Below the pieces are notes generated by a model. It had not been told where the DNA came from and made no database searches. It worked only from the letters and a program-made list of their open reading frames with translations. The translations under genes and the position numbers were made by a program. A stretch of DNA of 64,000 nt from Dethiosulfovibrio salsuginis (GTDB lineage: Bacteria > Synergistota > Synergistia > Synergistales > Dethiosulfovibrionaceae), in assembly GCF_900177735.1 (NCBI RefSeq), contig NZ_FXBB01000001.1:1-64000 (forward strand), given 5' to 3'. Positions 52,038 through 60,860 of the stretch are shown here, piece after piece (the first letter of the stretch is position 1; every line of letters begins with the position of its first letter).

Positions 52038-53874
52038 CGCAGAAAGCCACCGCCTTGTCTATAGTCATACCACACAGGTTCCATTGATCGTTTACCGTTC
52101 CGTGAGGCAAGAACATGTCGCTAACCCCCATGAGTTCGATGGAACAGGAGGCCCCTATTTCGGTGGCTCTGGCGGCTATAGCCTCTCCAATCCCTCCTGT
52201 GAGATAGCCATCCTCTGCTATTAAAATGCGATATCCTTTCATTATTAAAGGATCTATGGTATCCCAGTCCAGAGGGGCAATCGTTCTCAGGTCCATCAGT
52301 CCTGGCTCTGCAAAGCCCTTCTCGATCGCCTCGTTTCGGGCTTCGTTCAGGAAATGAACGGTTTTTCCTATCCCTATAAAGAGGGTCTCTCCTTGAGGTT
52401 CGTAGAGGATCTCCGCCTTTATGCCCCCTGTTTTTTTGAGATTATCTCGACACAGGGCCTGAATCACCGATCCTCTGGGGTATCTTATAGCGGTAGCACC
52501 GGATCTTTTCATAGCTTCATCGATCATAATCTCAAGATCTACCAGATCCCTGGGAGCCTGAAATACCAGGTTAGGTATCGATCGACACCAGGTTATATCC
52601 GATAACCCCTGATGGGTTTCACCGTCTTCCCCTATCATTCCAGCTCGATCTACCGCAATAAGGACGGGGAGAGATTGAATGCATACGTCATGACTGAGTT
52701 GATCCATAGCCCTTTGTAGAAAAGTAGAGTATATAAAAGCAACAGGCCTAAGCCCTCCAGCTGCCATACCTGCGGATAAAGTCATCATATGCTCTTCCGC
52801 TATTCCGACGTCAAAAAATCTTTTAGGATACCGAGCGGCGAAGGAGTTTAAGGCTGATCCTTCTTTCATAGCAGGCGTCAAAGCGACCACTCGAGGGTCT
52901 TTTTCCGCTATTTTCTCGACTTTATTCGCAAAAGCCTGGCTCCAGGAGAGTGACTTAGGTGCCTCCTTGGAGAAAGCCACCCCTATTCCATGATATTTAC
53001 TCGGTTCGTTTTCCGCAGCCTCTACGCCTCTGCCTTTTTGAGTTATGAGATGTATTACTACAGACCTATCGAAACTCTTAGCCAAGTGAAAGATAAGGTC
53101 CATTTCCTCTATGGAATGACCGTCAAAAGGCCCCCAGTAATCTATATCGAGAGAGTTAAATATGTTGTCCGGCTTGACGAGGCTCTTTATCTGGTCCTTT
53201 GCGTTTCCCAGAAAGCTCTCGATACTCTCTCCTTTAGGTAAGCTCTTGCAACATCCCTTAATTGCTTTTTTCAGTTTTTGATAGTAAGGGTTTGTGCTAA
53301 GGTAGGCAAAGTGGGTCGCCGCACCTCCAACTCTAGGGCTAATTGACATTGTGTTATCGTTTAGTATATAGATAACCTTTGTGTCAGCGTCTTTCAGGTG
53401 ATTCAGTGCTTCAAAGGCCATTCCGTTTATGATCGCCCCATCGCCGATGACTCCTACTACATGGTGATCCTGTTTGAGTATATCCCTGGCTTTAGCGTAA
53501 CCTAAAGCGGCGGAGAGAGAGGTGCTGCTGTGCCCAACGTCGAAGTGATCGCAGGGACTTTCGTTTCTCTTAGGAAAACCGCTCAGGCCACCGAACTGCC
53601 TTATGGTATGGAAAAGATCCCTTCTACCTGTAAGGATTTTGTACGGGTAGGTTTGATGGCCGACATCAAATACGATCTTATCGTTTAAAGGGTTAAAATT
53701 CCTCAAAAGAGCGACGGTAAGCTCGACTGTCCCTAAAGATGACGCTAGATGGCCACCGTTTCGAAAGATGACATCGGCGATCAAAGTCCTTATGTCCTGG
53801 CACAGAACCGAAAGATCGTTGGAATTTAGCTCCTTGAGTTGCCTAAAATCCTCTATGTTTTCCAATAACGACAT
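52009..53874 (-). CDS. dxs: 1-deoxy-D-xylulose-5-phosphate synthase
   Basis: First enzyme of the MEP isoprenoid pathway, condensing pyruvate and glyceraldehyde-3-phosphate with TPP. The 621 residues include DVGHQTYPYKILTGR, the TPP motif GVIGDGAIINGMAFEALNHL, FDVGIAEEHMMTLSAGMAAG and DRAGMIGEDGETHQG. Together with ispH in the rightward block it shows that isoprenoids are made by the MEP route. It lies downstream of ispA. Confidence 0.96.
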   Translation of the reverse strand: MSLLENIEDFRQLKELNSNDLSVLCQDIRTLIADVIFRNGGHLASSLGTVELTVALLRNFNPLNDKIVFDVGHQTYPYKILTGRRDLFHTIRQFGGLSGFPKRNESPCDHFDVGHSSTSLSAALGYAKARDILKQDHHVVGVIGDGAIINGMAFEALNHLKDADTKVIYILNDNTMSISPRVGGAATHFAYLSTNPYYQKLKKAIKGCCKSLPKGESIESFLGNAKDQIKSLVKPDNIFNSLDIDYWGPFDGHSIEEMDLIFHLAKSFDRSVVIHLITQKGRGVEAAENEPSKYHGIGVAFSKEAPKSLSWSQAFANKVEKIAEKDPRVVALTPAMKEGSALNSFAARYPKRFFDVGIAEEHMMTLSAGMAAGGLRPVAFIYSTFLQRAMDQLSHDVCIQSLPVLIAVDRAGMIGEDGETHQGLSDITWCRSIPNLVFQAPRDLVDLEIMIDEAMKRSGATAIRYPRGSVIQALCRDNLKKTGGIKAEILYEPQGETLFIGIGKTVHFLNEARNEAIEKGFAEPGLMDLRTIAPLDWDTIDPLIMKGYRILIAEDGYLTGGIGEAIAARATEIGASCSIELMGVSDMFLPHGTVNDQWNLCGMTIDKAVAFCGEKTERKTG

Positions 53875-53885
53875 GTCTATGACCT

Positions 53886-54761
53886 CTACATTGTTCTGTG
53901 CTCGAGATATTTAGATAAGGCAATTAGAAAGGAAGCCTTATCCCCAAAGCCGGATAAATGGGATATCCCGAGGTCGGTGTATTTATTCAGAAGCGTTCTA
54001 GCCCCATCCAGGCCATAAACGGAGACAAAGGTTCTTTTTCCTTGGCTTTGGTCCTTGCCTATAGATTTACCCATCTGCTCCTCAGTTCCGATAACGTCCA
54101 ATATATCGTCGGCTATCTGAAAGGCGGTGCCTAAAGCTGATCCGTAGAGGTCTATTTTATTCTGATCCTCGACGGTGGCTCCCGCTAAGATAGCTCCTGT
54201 GACCACCGACGCCCTTATCAGCTGGCCTGTTTTAAGGGCGGAGATATTCTCAGGGGATTCTTTCCCCTCCATATCCCAAACTTGCCCTCCACACATACCG
54301 TAAGGTCCGAGGGCTTTAGCAAAACAGGAGATCGCCGCTATGATCCTCTCTGGAGGCAAATTTAAATGGACCATGGGATACTCAAACGCATGGCAAAGAA
54401 GGGCGTCCCCAGCGAGAATAGCCATAGCCTCACCGTAAACCACGTGATTTGTGGGCTTTCCCCTTCTAAGATCGTCGTCATCCATAGCGGGCAGATCGTC
54501 GTGTATAAGGGATGCGGTGTGGACCATCTCCAATGCTAACGCCATAGGCATAACATCGCCGTTTGATACCCCAAAGAGCTCCGCTGAGGCAAGACACAGT
54601 ACGGGCCTCAGCCTTTTGCCCCCAACCTTCATAGAGTATACCATAGAGTTCCATATGGTTTCAGGGGTGTTTGCTGGCGGATTATCCGCCCATATCTGCA
54701 ACCCAATTTCAAATATATTTTTTTTATCTTTTAAAATCTCTCTAACGTCAATATTCTGCAT
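53886..54761 (-). CDS. ispA: polyprenyl diphosphate synthase (farnesyl/geranyl type)
   Basis: Short-chain isoprenyl synthase of about 291 residues. First Asp-rich motif DDLPAMDDDDLRRGKPTNH near residue 85 and second DDILDVIG near 225, with GGKRLRPVLC near 50. It makes geranyl or farnesyl diphosphate from IPP and DMAPP. ATG 54761 has the better spacing to GAGAGGGG; an in-frame GTG at 54767 is an alternative. xseB-ispA-dxs is the standard order. Confidence 0.95.
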   Translation of the reverse strand: MQNIDVREILKDKKNIFEIGLQIWADNPPANTPETIWNSMVYSMKVGGKRLRPVLCLASAELFGVSNGDVMPMALALEMVHTASLIHDDLPAMDDDDLRRGKPTNHVVYGEAMAILAGDALLCHAFEYPMVHLNLPPERIIAAISCFAKALGPYGMCGGQVWDMEGKESPENISALKTGQLIRASVVTGAILAGATVEDQNKIDLYGSALGTAFQIADDILDVIGTEEQMGKSIGKDQSQGKRTFVSVYGLDGARTLLNKYTDLGISHLSGFGDKASFLIALSKYLEHRTM

Positions 54762-54791
54762 TTTCACAGGCCCCTCTCATATAATGAGTTC

Positions 54792-55001
54792 TTACCCTTC
54801 ATTTCCTTGCTCCAAGGCCTCTTCTCCTTTTTCAGTAAGAATAGTGACCTTTCTCTCAAACGACTCGAGCTGTTTGCGACAGTCCGCAATAAGAGCCTTC
54901 CCCTCCTCGAACAAAGAGAAAGACTCCTCCAGAGGAATCGCATCGGACTCTAATTTTCTAAGGATATTTTCCAACTCCGCTATTTTTAAAGAAAAACCCA
55001 T
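54792..55001 (-). CDS. xseB: exodeoxyribonuclease VII small subunit
   Basis: A 69-residue helical protein with the XseB pattern: LENILRKLESDAIPLEESFS, LFEEGKALIADCRKQL. It forms the exonuclease VII complex with XseA, encoded 36 kb away on the other strand. ATG 55001 is chosen with GGAGG upstream; a TTG directly before it would add one residue. First gene of the six-gene leftward run; its promoter is not clear. Confidence 0.93.
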   Translation of the reverse strand: MGFSLKIAELENILRKLESDAIPLEESFSLFEEGKALIADCRKQLESFERKVTILTEKGEEALEQGNEG

Positions 55002-55033
55002 CAAAAAACCTCCAGATAAAAGAGCATATCAAT

Positions 55034-55063
55034 TTGCCCCTTTTGGTGTTTGTGTGATACAAT
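55034..55063 (+). promoter_or_regulatory. promoter of rpmB
   Basis: TTGCCC at 55034-55039 and TACAAT at 55058-55063 (spacer 18), with a TGA extension at 55055-55057. It lies in the divergent gap between xseB (leftward) and rpmB (rightward). Confidence 0.65.
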
Positions 55064-55103
55064 GCCTAGGTTCAAGTGAATCTACGCAAGGAGGCCGAAC
55101 ATT

Positions 55104-55298
55104 ATGTCTAAGGTGTGCGACTGTTGCGGTCGAGGTCCAGCTACTGGCAACGCCGTAAGTCACTCTCACAGGAAGACCCGCAGACGCTGGCTTCCTAACC
55201 TTCACTCCGTGAGGGTTGATCTCGGCGTCGGCGAAACCAGAAAGCTTCGGATTTGTTCCCGTTGCCTTCGATCCAACAAGGTTAAGCGGGCCCTTTAA
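55104..55298 (+). CDS. rpmB: ribosomal protein L28, zinc-binding type
   Basis: 50S protein of 64 residues: [20 protein letters not shown], the basic [18 protein letters not shown], and [14 protein letters not shown]. Two CxxC pairs (CDCC near 5-8, CSRC near 52-55) make it the zinc-binding C+ form; hosts of this form often also have a zinc-free paralogue. It is the only rightward gene in the right-hand third of the window. Its stop lies in the loop of the terminator. Confidence 0.97.
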   Translation: MSKVCDCCGRGPATGNAVSHSHRKTRRRWLPNLHSVRVDLGVGETRKLRICSRCLRSNKVKRAL

Positions 55299-55315
55299 GG
55301 GCCCGCTTCCCTTTT
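55284..55315 (+). terminator. terminator of rpmB
   Basis: AAGCGGGCCC (55284-55293) pairs with GGGCCCGCTT (55299-55308); the loop TTTAA includes the rpmB stop. CCCTTTT follows. The stem is the same as that of the rpmA terminator. Confidence 0.85.
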
Positions 55316-55319
55316 AGGG

Positions 55320-56051
55320 TTACCTCCCCTTAAGATATACCCCCATCCAACCGGATTCCAAAGCCACCTCCGTATCCTCTACAGGGAAATTGCTTATACT
55401 GTAAGGATAATCTCTACTAAGGGAGACCTTTTCTAAAGGCCATTTTACCCCTTTGATAGATACACCGTCACATAAATCGGAGAGAGGCAACAGTGAGACT
55501 ATGTCCAGTGGACTAGGGCTTTCGTGCCGTAAAACCAGACTCTCCCCTCCTCTAACGATAATCATCATCTCCATGTTATCCCCTAAAAACCTGAAATAAC
55601 TGCCCTTAACGTTGTGACGTAGAATAGAGTTAATAGAACTCCATACATGGTCAAACCGCCCCCCCCAGATTCCTGTGATAGTTCCAAAAACAGGGGATAG
55701 CAGTCTATCGCAGAGGTCCAGGGAAATTTGAAGGTCGGTAATGTCTTTCTCCCAACTGTATGTATCCATTTTAACCCCTTCAGAGATTAACCAATCCATC
55801 GTGTCGTTCGCTATGCTATCGAAGTCCCCTATGGCCATCTCAGGGACTACAGATGCCTCTTTGCAGTAATCGGCACCGGAATCTATTGCCCACACTCTTC
55901 GAGTTTCAGCCATGGTCCTTAACCAATGTGGATCAGGTCCTCTTCCTCCAGAGACGAGCAAAACGTCCTCTTCCGGAAGGTTTGGGGCCTTGAGTTCTAC
56001 TAGAACGTTTTTCCACCCTAAAAATTTTCCATTATCGACGGCACTCTTCAA
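55320..56051 (-). CDS. thiamine diphosphokinase
   Basis: Transfers pyrophosphate from ATP to thiamine to make TPP. The 243 residues have VSGGRGPDPHWL, AIDSGADYC, the metal motif IGDFDSI near residue 95, KDITDLQISL and GIWGGRFDHVWSSI. TPP is the cofactor of dxs and the Vor enzyme in this window. Start TTG at 56051, with GAGGAG upstream, overlaps ftsK by 20 bp. The unusual N-terminus (about 30 residues before the first motif) leaves the start somewhat uncertain. Confidence 0.93.
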   Translation of the reverse strand: MKSAVDNGKFLGWKNVLVELKAPNLPEEDVLLVSGGRGPDPHWLRTMAETRRVWAIDSGADYCKEASVVPEMAIGDFDSIANDTMDWLISEGVKMDTYSWEKDITDLQISLDLCDRLLSPVFGTITGIWGGRFDHVWSSINSILRHNVKGSYFRFLGDNMEMMIIVRGGESLVLRHESPSPLDIVSLLPLSDLCDGVSIKGVKWPLEKVSLSRDYPYSISNFPVEDTEVALESGWMGVYLKGR

Positions 56052-58329
56052 TTATCTCCTCAGCCCTCTCTTCGTCGACGTATATCTCTCTTGGTTTTGA
56101 ACCTTCTTGGGGACCGATGATGCCCATTTGTTCCATAATATCTATCATCCTAGCGGCTCTGGTGAAGCCAACCCTCATCTGCCTTTGAAGCCTGCTAGCT
56201 GAGGCAATTCCGGTCTGCATAACCAACCTGACCGCCTCCTCAAGCCGCTCATCCTCCATAAAATCACCTATACCGTTGCCGTTTTTGGCCTTTGGATCCT
56301 CCAGTTCAACGTATTTAGGATCTCCAAAAGCCTCTCTAAGGGACTCTATTACTTTAAAAGAGCTCTCTTCGTCTATAAAAGGAGCTTGTACCCTGACGGG
56401 CTTGGGGTATTTAGTGCTGGTAAAGAGCATATCGCCTTTCCCAAGTAACTGCTGAGCACCTGATACGTCTATGATGGTCCGAGAATCGGTCTGTGATGGC
56501 AGAGTAAAAGCGGCTCTAGCGGGGATATTGGCCTTAATAAGACCGGTGATGACGTTAACCGAAGGCCTCTGAGTCGCGAGAATAAGGTGAATCCCTGTCG
56601 CTCTAGCCATCTGTGCCAGCCGACAGATATAGTCCTCGACGTCTTTAGAAGCGGTAAACATCAAGTCCGCGAGCTCATCTACGACGATAACTATATGAGG
56701 TAACATATCGTCAGATTTGTGGTTATACCCTTCGAGATTTTTAACCCTTAAACGGGCAAAAACCTCGTATCTACGCTCCATCTCTCTGACTGCCCATCCT
56801 AGAGCTTGAACTGCCTTGTGGGGATCGACGACGGGCTTTGCCAAAACGTGAGGCAATTTTTCGTATATGGCCATTTCAACCCTCTTGGGATCGATAAGTA
56901 TAAATCGAAGCTCCGACGGAGTTCTCGTTGCACAGAGGGCAGTTATACAGCTGGTAACGAAGACGCTTTTACCGGAACCTGTCGTTCCTGCGACTAAAAG
57001 ATGTGGGAGGTCCTCCAAGCCTATTACCATAGGAGATCCGTCGATAGCCAGACCTATAGGCAGAGGCAGTATGGAGTCGCAGTCCGAAAAACTATCCGAT
57101 TCCATCACCGATCTCAATGTAACCGGTCTTCTCCTCTTGTTAGGGACCTCAATCCCTACATAGGATGTCCCGGGAATAGGTGCCTCAACCCGTAGAGATT
57201 GAACCGCCATCGCTACCGCCAGATCTTTGCTTAAACCGGCGACTTTACTTACCTTGACCCCAGGAGCTAGCTGTATCTGATATTGAACAACCGTAGGTCC
57301 TTCCATAGCGTTAGCCAGCTCAGCCTCTACCCCAAAATTAGCCAAAGCTGTGACGATATCCAACCCCTTCTGCCGAAGTACCATAGGATCGTTTCCAGGG
57401 AAATCGTTATTCTCCACCCCGAAAAACTCCATCGGCAGGGAACGCTTCTCTTCTTTGTGCTCTGTTTTGCCTGTAGAATGCGAGTCTATAGGTGTCTGAT
57501 CGGAAAAAGAGACTTTTCTCTCCGGTTTTATCTGTGATAATAGGGATTCCCCGGTCACGACTTCCTCCCGCTCTTCCTCCTCCAGATGAACATCCAGATC
57601 TTCCCTCTCCGGTTGGGGCTCAAAGTCTTCCGAGAGGTCGGATGGCTCTGTGGGCTTAACGATTATCTTAGGTATTTCGGAGGAAAAATCATCAATATCG
57701 GACATAGGTAAGTCCTCCTCCCCATGCCCTCTTTTTTTTATTTTGATATGCCTTAATTTAATAATTATCCCTCGAGCCATGGTCTGTGCTTTTTTTACTA
57801 TCATTTTTGCGTTATCACGATCCAAAGGCATCACACCGTAGATAACAACGGATAAAAATAGCATAACAAAACCTAGCAAGAAAGCCCCTAAGGTCCCTAC
57901 CGTACCCACCATCCCCTTAGATAAAGCCTCTCCTAGCCATCCGGGATCAGCCAGTCGGTATGAAGAACCGGCCATATCCATAAAGCAGGTCAGGATAAAA
58001 AAAGACACAGTCAAAAAAACTGAACCGAGTATCTGAGATTTTAAGTTCACGATAGCTCTTCCGGTGCTTACACCAAAAAGGAGATAGGAGATAAACATCG
58101 TTGGGACGACCACAGCTCCCCCTACAGGGAAAAGTATAGCGTTCCCTAACGATCTACCCCATAACCCAGTCCAAGAAGTGCATATGGCTCCCAAAAGATA
58201 CAGGGAAAAAATAAAAAAAATCAGACAGCACAATCTAAAGACAAAGGTTCTTTTGTACCGCTTATCCTGTTGTGTCAGACGCCTTTTTCTCCTTCTTATA
58301 ACAAGGTCAACGTCGTTTTCATTGGTCAT
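56032..58329 (-). CDS. ftsK: DNA translocase FtsK/SpoIIIE
   Basis: Septal DNA pump that moves the terminus region apart and activates XerD at dif. From ATG 58329 it has 765 residues: four transmembrane segments (about 30-175), an acidic linker (about 210-300), the RecA-like motor with Walker A GTTGSGKSVFV near residue 460 and Walker B IVIVVDELADLM, and a C-terminal winged-helix gamma domain (RLQRQMRVGFTRAARMIDIM) that reads KOPS/SRS octamers. The frame is open to 58422 but that part overlaps tldD; the chosen ATG overlaps the tldD stop (ATGA). Confidence 0.94.
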   Translation of the reverse strand: MTNENDVDLVIRRRKRRLTQQDKRYKRTFVFRLCCLIFFIFSLYLLGAICTSWTGLWGRSLGNAILFPVGGAVVVPTMFISYLLFGVSTGRAIVNLKSQILGSVFLTVSFFILTCFMDMAGSSYRLADPGWLGEALSKGMVGTVGTLGAFLLGFVMLFLSVVIYGVMPLDRDNAKMIVKKAQTMARGIIIKLRHIKIKKRGHGEEDLPMSDIDDFSSEIPKIIVKPTEPSDLSEDFEPQPEREDLDVHLEEEEREEVVTGESLLSQIKPERKVSFSDQTPIDSHSTGKTEHKEEKRSLPMEFFGVENNDFPGNDPMVLRQKGLDIVTALANFGVEAELANAMEGPTVVQYQIQLAPGVKVSKVAGLSKDLAVAMAVQSLRVEAPIPGTSYVGIEVPNKRRRPVTLRSVMESDSFSDCDSILPLPIGLAIDGSPMVIGLEDLPHLLVAGTTGSGKSVFVTSCITALCATRTPSELRFILIDPKRVEMAIYEKLPHVLAKPVVDPHKAVQALGWAVREMERRYEVFARLRVKNLEGYNHKSDDMLPHIVIVVDELADLMFTASKDVEDYICRLAQMARATGIHLILATQRPSVNVITGLIKANIPARAAFTLPSQTDSRTIIDVSGAQQLLGKGDMLFTSTKYPKPVRVQAPFIDEESSFKVIESLREAFGDPKYVELEDPKAKNGNGIGDFMEDERLEEAVRLVMQTGIASASRLQRQMRVGFTRAARMIDIMEQMGIIGPQEGSKPREIYVDEERAEEIIEECRR

Positions 58330-59687
58330 ATCGCCGTCGAACTCCCTCCTACCGTCATAGCTTCCACCAGAATAGCCGGCTGACCGTCGGTCACAGGCAC
58401 GTTTTGGCCTCCCTTTCCGCACATTCCAGGTAAAAAACTTAAATCCCTTCCCACTCCGACTATTTTTTTCAATATATCGGGACCGTTGCCGGAGAGAATC
58501 GCTCCCCTGACAGGGGAGAGAGACCCCTTTCTGATGAGATAACCTTCTGTCACATGAAATACAAAATCTCCGGATGTAGGGTTTACCTCTCCACCTCCCA
58601 TCTGTCGTACCAACAAACCGTAGTCTACCGACGATATAAGATCATCTATAGACCCATTTCCAGGTTCGATAAAAGTATTTGACATACGAGGCTGAGGTGG
58701 AACTCTGTAAGACGATCTTCTACCGTTTCCCGTTAGAGGTATACCCAGCTTTAAGGCCATTTCCCTATCGGTGAGATATCCCTTTAGTATACCTTTATCG
58801 ACCAGCACCGTTCTGCCTGATGGAGTTCCCTCATCGTCAAAACCATAGCTGCCATAAAGTCCCTGGATCGATCCGTCGTCTACGATAGTCACTATAGGGG
58901 AGGCTACCGTTTTTCCTATCATGTCTCTGTATACCGAGAACTCTCTCTCCACTATATCCGCTTCCATTCCATGTCCGCAGGCCTCGTGTACGACCGTTCC
59001 ACCGGCCTCCCCTGCCATTATCACAGGCATAGTTGTCGCAGGACACGGAGATGCTTTCAACATCATTTCGGCGGTCTCAGATGCCTGGTCGGCCAGTACC
59101 TCTAGGTTTGTTAGGGACAAAAGATCCTCCATAGAACCCCTGCAAGCGGAAACCTTTAGAGCTGTTTGGAACTCCCCTCTTCCTTCTGCCACCACGTTGA
59201 CGCTGTACATGGAATATTTCCTTGACTCTCTCGATATATTCCCTTTTTCCTGCACGATCATTATTTCTTTCTCCGAAGTAGAGAGGGATATCTCCACCTG
59301 TACGATCGAGGATCTTGACCTGAGCCTGCTATCTATAGCCTTCAGTCTATCACCGATACGGGGAACCTGCACCTGAGGGGATACTATGAGGTCTGGCCCT
59401 TCCTGTATATCTCTAGAGCTCCAACCGCCTATATTTGATAGATCTCCTATCACTCCGCCTAAGGCTAGACCATTCGTGCCGTTCCTGCTGGAGTAAAAGG
59501 TTTTATCGCCGACGATAAGTCGTCCACCGACTCCAGAGGCCGATGAAGAACCAGCTTCCTCTATTTTCCCGTCATCGAGGACTAAATGATGCCCCGACGC
59601 GTTTTGAAAGTAAAGATCCCCTAGACTTGCCTTGGATAGTTCTACTTCCGAGATCCATCTCTCCCTGAGATACTCTAAAAAGGCCAT
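58326..59687 (-). CDS. tldD: TldD metallopeptidase
   Basis: A 453-residue zinc peptidase subunit with the site HEACGHGMEAD (HExxxH) near residue 238. TldD works with TldE/PmbA as a heterodimer on unfolded peptides and in peptide natural-product maturation; TldE is not in the window. The C-terminal half with GTPSGRTVLVDKGILKGYLT and SNTFIEPG is typical. It starts 11 bp after yqeH and overlaps ftsK by 4 bp. Confidence 0.93.
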   Translation of the reverse strand: MAFLEYLRERWISEVELSKASLGDLYFQNASGHHLVLDDGKIEEAGSSSASGVGGRLIVGDKTFYSSRNGTNGLALGGVIGDLSNIGGWSSRDIQEGPDLIVSPQVQVPRIGDRLKAIDSRLRSRSSIVQVEISLSTSEKEIMIVQEKGNISRESRKYSMYSVNVVAEGRGEFQTALKVSACRGSMEDLLSLTNLEVLADQASETAEMMLKASPCPATTMPVIMAGEAGGTVVHEACGHGMEADIVEREFSVYRDMIGKTVASPIVTIVDDGSIQGLYGSYGFDDEGTPSGRTVLVDKGILKGYLTDREMALKLGIPLTGNGRRSSYRVPPQPRMSNTFIEPGNGSIDDLISSVDYGLLVRQMGGGEVNPTSGDFVFHVTEGYLIRKGSLSPVRGAILSGNGPDILKKIVGVGRDLSFLPGMCGKGGQNVPVTDGQPAILVEAMTVGGSSTAI

Positions 59688-59698
59688 ATCGCCCTACC

Positions 59699-60826
59699 TT
59701 AGGCCTTTTTTCTGACCGCTTCAGAGGGTATCAGACTGGGACGAACTACCGGATCGACCCCTTCCGGCAACGATAAGGTGCCAGAGAAGTTACCGCTCCT
59801 AAGGGCAATCCAACCACATCCAGGAATAACGAGATCCTGATTTACGTGGATAGAAACGGGATGAGATGTATAAGATGGACCATCCAGAGAACTCCAACAG
59901 CTCGGACAGGGAGGGGACATAATATCTTCTCTGAAAGGATCGCATAGAGACTTAAATTTATCGGAATTTGTCGCGTGAACGGTGACACCTTCTGGCACAA
60001 AGACCTCTACCTTGACCCACCCTCTGTCGCCACAGCTGTCCAATCTAAGCCACCCAAGGCCGCCTAAAGCGATAACCTGACCTGTCTTTAAAGTAAAAAC
60101 AAAGTTAGAAAAACCCTTTTGGGGAATAAGAGCTACCAAGCATTCAGGACACATCCTAGATAGCCATGGATTAGATTCTTTAAGACCAGGGGCATCGACA
60201 TAAAGAACACGACCGCTTTTTCCCTTTCCCTCTACTACGCCTAAGGTGGTTCCAGGAAGCCGAGAGACCGTTGGAGTATCGCTGCATATCAGGCCGGAGA
60301 GCAGAGTGCTTTTCCCTACGTTTGTGGTACCTAAGAGCAGGATAGCCTCACCGGGAGAAAAGGTGTCCTCTATGCGGTGTCTTAGATCCGCCATAGCTCT
60401 CCTATCTTTGGCGGATATAGGGATAATTCTTTTAGGGTCAAGCTTTAGCCTATCGGAAACCCAACGTGATATTTGGTCTGGAGTAACCCATTTTTTTAGC
60501 ACGTCGCACTTGTTAACTAAAACAAAAACCGGTTTATCCATTTCTACCGCCCAGTTTAAAGCTTCACAGGATATCTCAAATTGACCGATATCGACCACCA
60601 GAAAGACCGCAGAACATCTCTTTACCTGGCTCAGTATATCCTCTTTTATTACTTTGTCCTTTATGGATGCCTTTTTTAGCACACCATAATGTCTCATTTG
60701 AAAACATCTACGACAGACAAGTTTTCCATCTGGGGTCTTGTTAGAGGGAATATAACCCCCACCATCGGGGTTATCCGTTTGAAACTCAGCTCCACATCCA
60801 GGGCAGCGATTTATAGCGTCAACCAT
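59699..60826 (-). CDS. yqeH: YqeH-like circularly permuted GTPase
   Basis: Ribosome-assembly GTPase of about 375 residues. An N-terminal zinc finger (CPGC and CRRC) is followed by G motifs in permuted order: VLVNKCDVLKK (G4), ISAKDRRA (G5), LLGTTNVGKSTLLS (G1) and VDAPGLKES (G3). In Bacillus YqeH supports 30S biogenesis. ATG 60826 is preceded by AAGGAGG; an upstream frame to 60943 overlaps mltG. Confidence 0.92.
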   Translation of the reverse strand: MVDAINRCPGCGAEFQTDNPDGGGYIPSNKTPDGKLVCRRCFQMRHYGVLKKASIKDKVIKEDILSQVKRCSAVFLVVDIGQFEISCEALNWAVEMDKPVFVLVNKCDVLKKWVTPDQISRWVSDRLKLDPKRIIPISAKDRRAMADLRHRIEDTFSPGEAILLLGTTNVGKSTLLSGLICSDTPTVSRLPGTTLGVVEGKGKSGRVLYVDAPGLKESNPWLSRMCPECLVALIPQKGFSNFVFTLKTGQVIALGGLGWLRLDSCGDRGWVKVEVFVPEGVTVHATNSDKFKSLCDPFREDIMSPPCPSCWSSLDGPSYTSHPVSIHVNQDLVIPGCGWIALRSGNFSGTLSLPEGVDPVVRPSLIPSEAVRKKA

Positions 60827-60860
60827 AGTAGGTATCCTCCTTCGATTCTCGAGAAAAAAG

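Noticed and set aside
54451-55158. A 235-codon plus-strand frame over ispA and xseB
   Set aside because: It covers the opposite strand of two well-supported genes and runs out of frame into rpmB.
58330-58422. Longer N-terminus for FtsK
   Set aside because: The extra 31 residues lie inside tldD; ATG 58329 overlaps the tldD stop and fits normal FtsK architecture.
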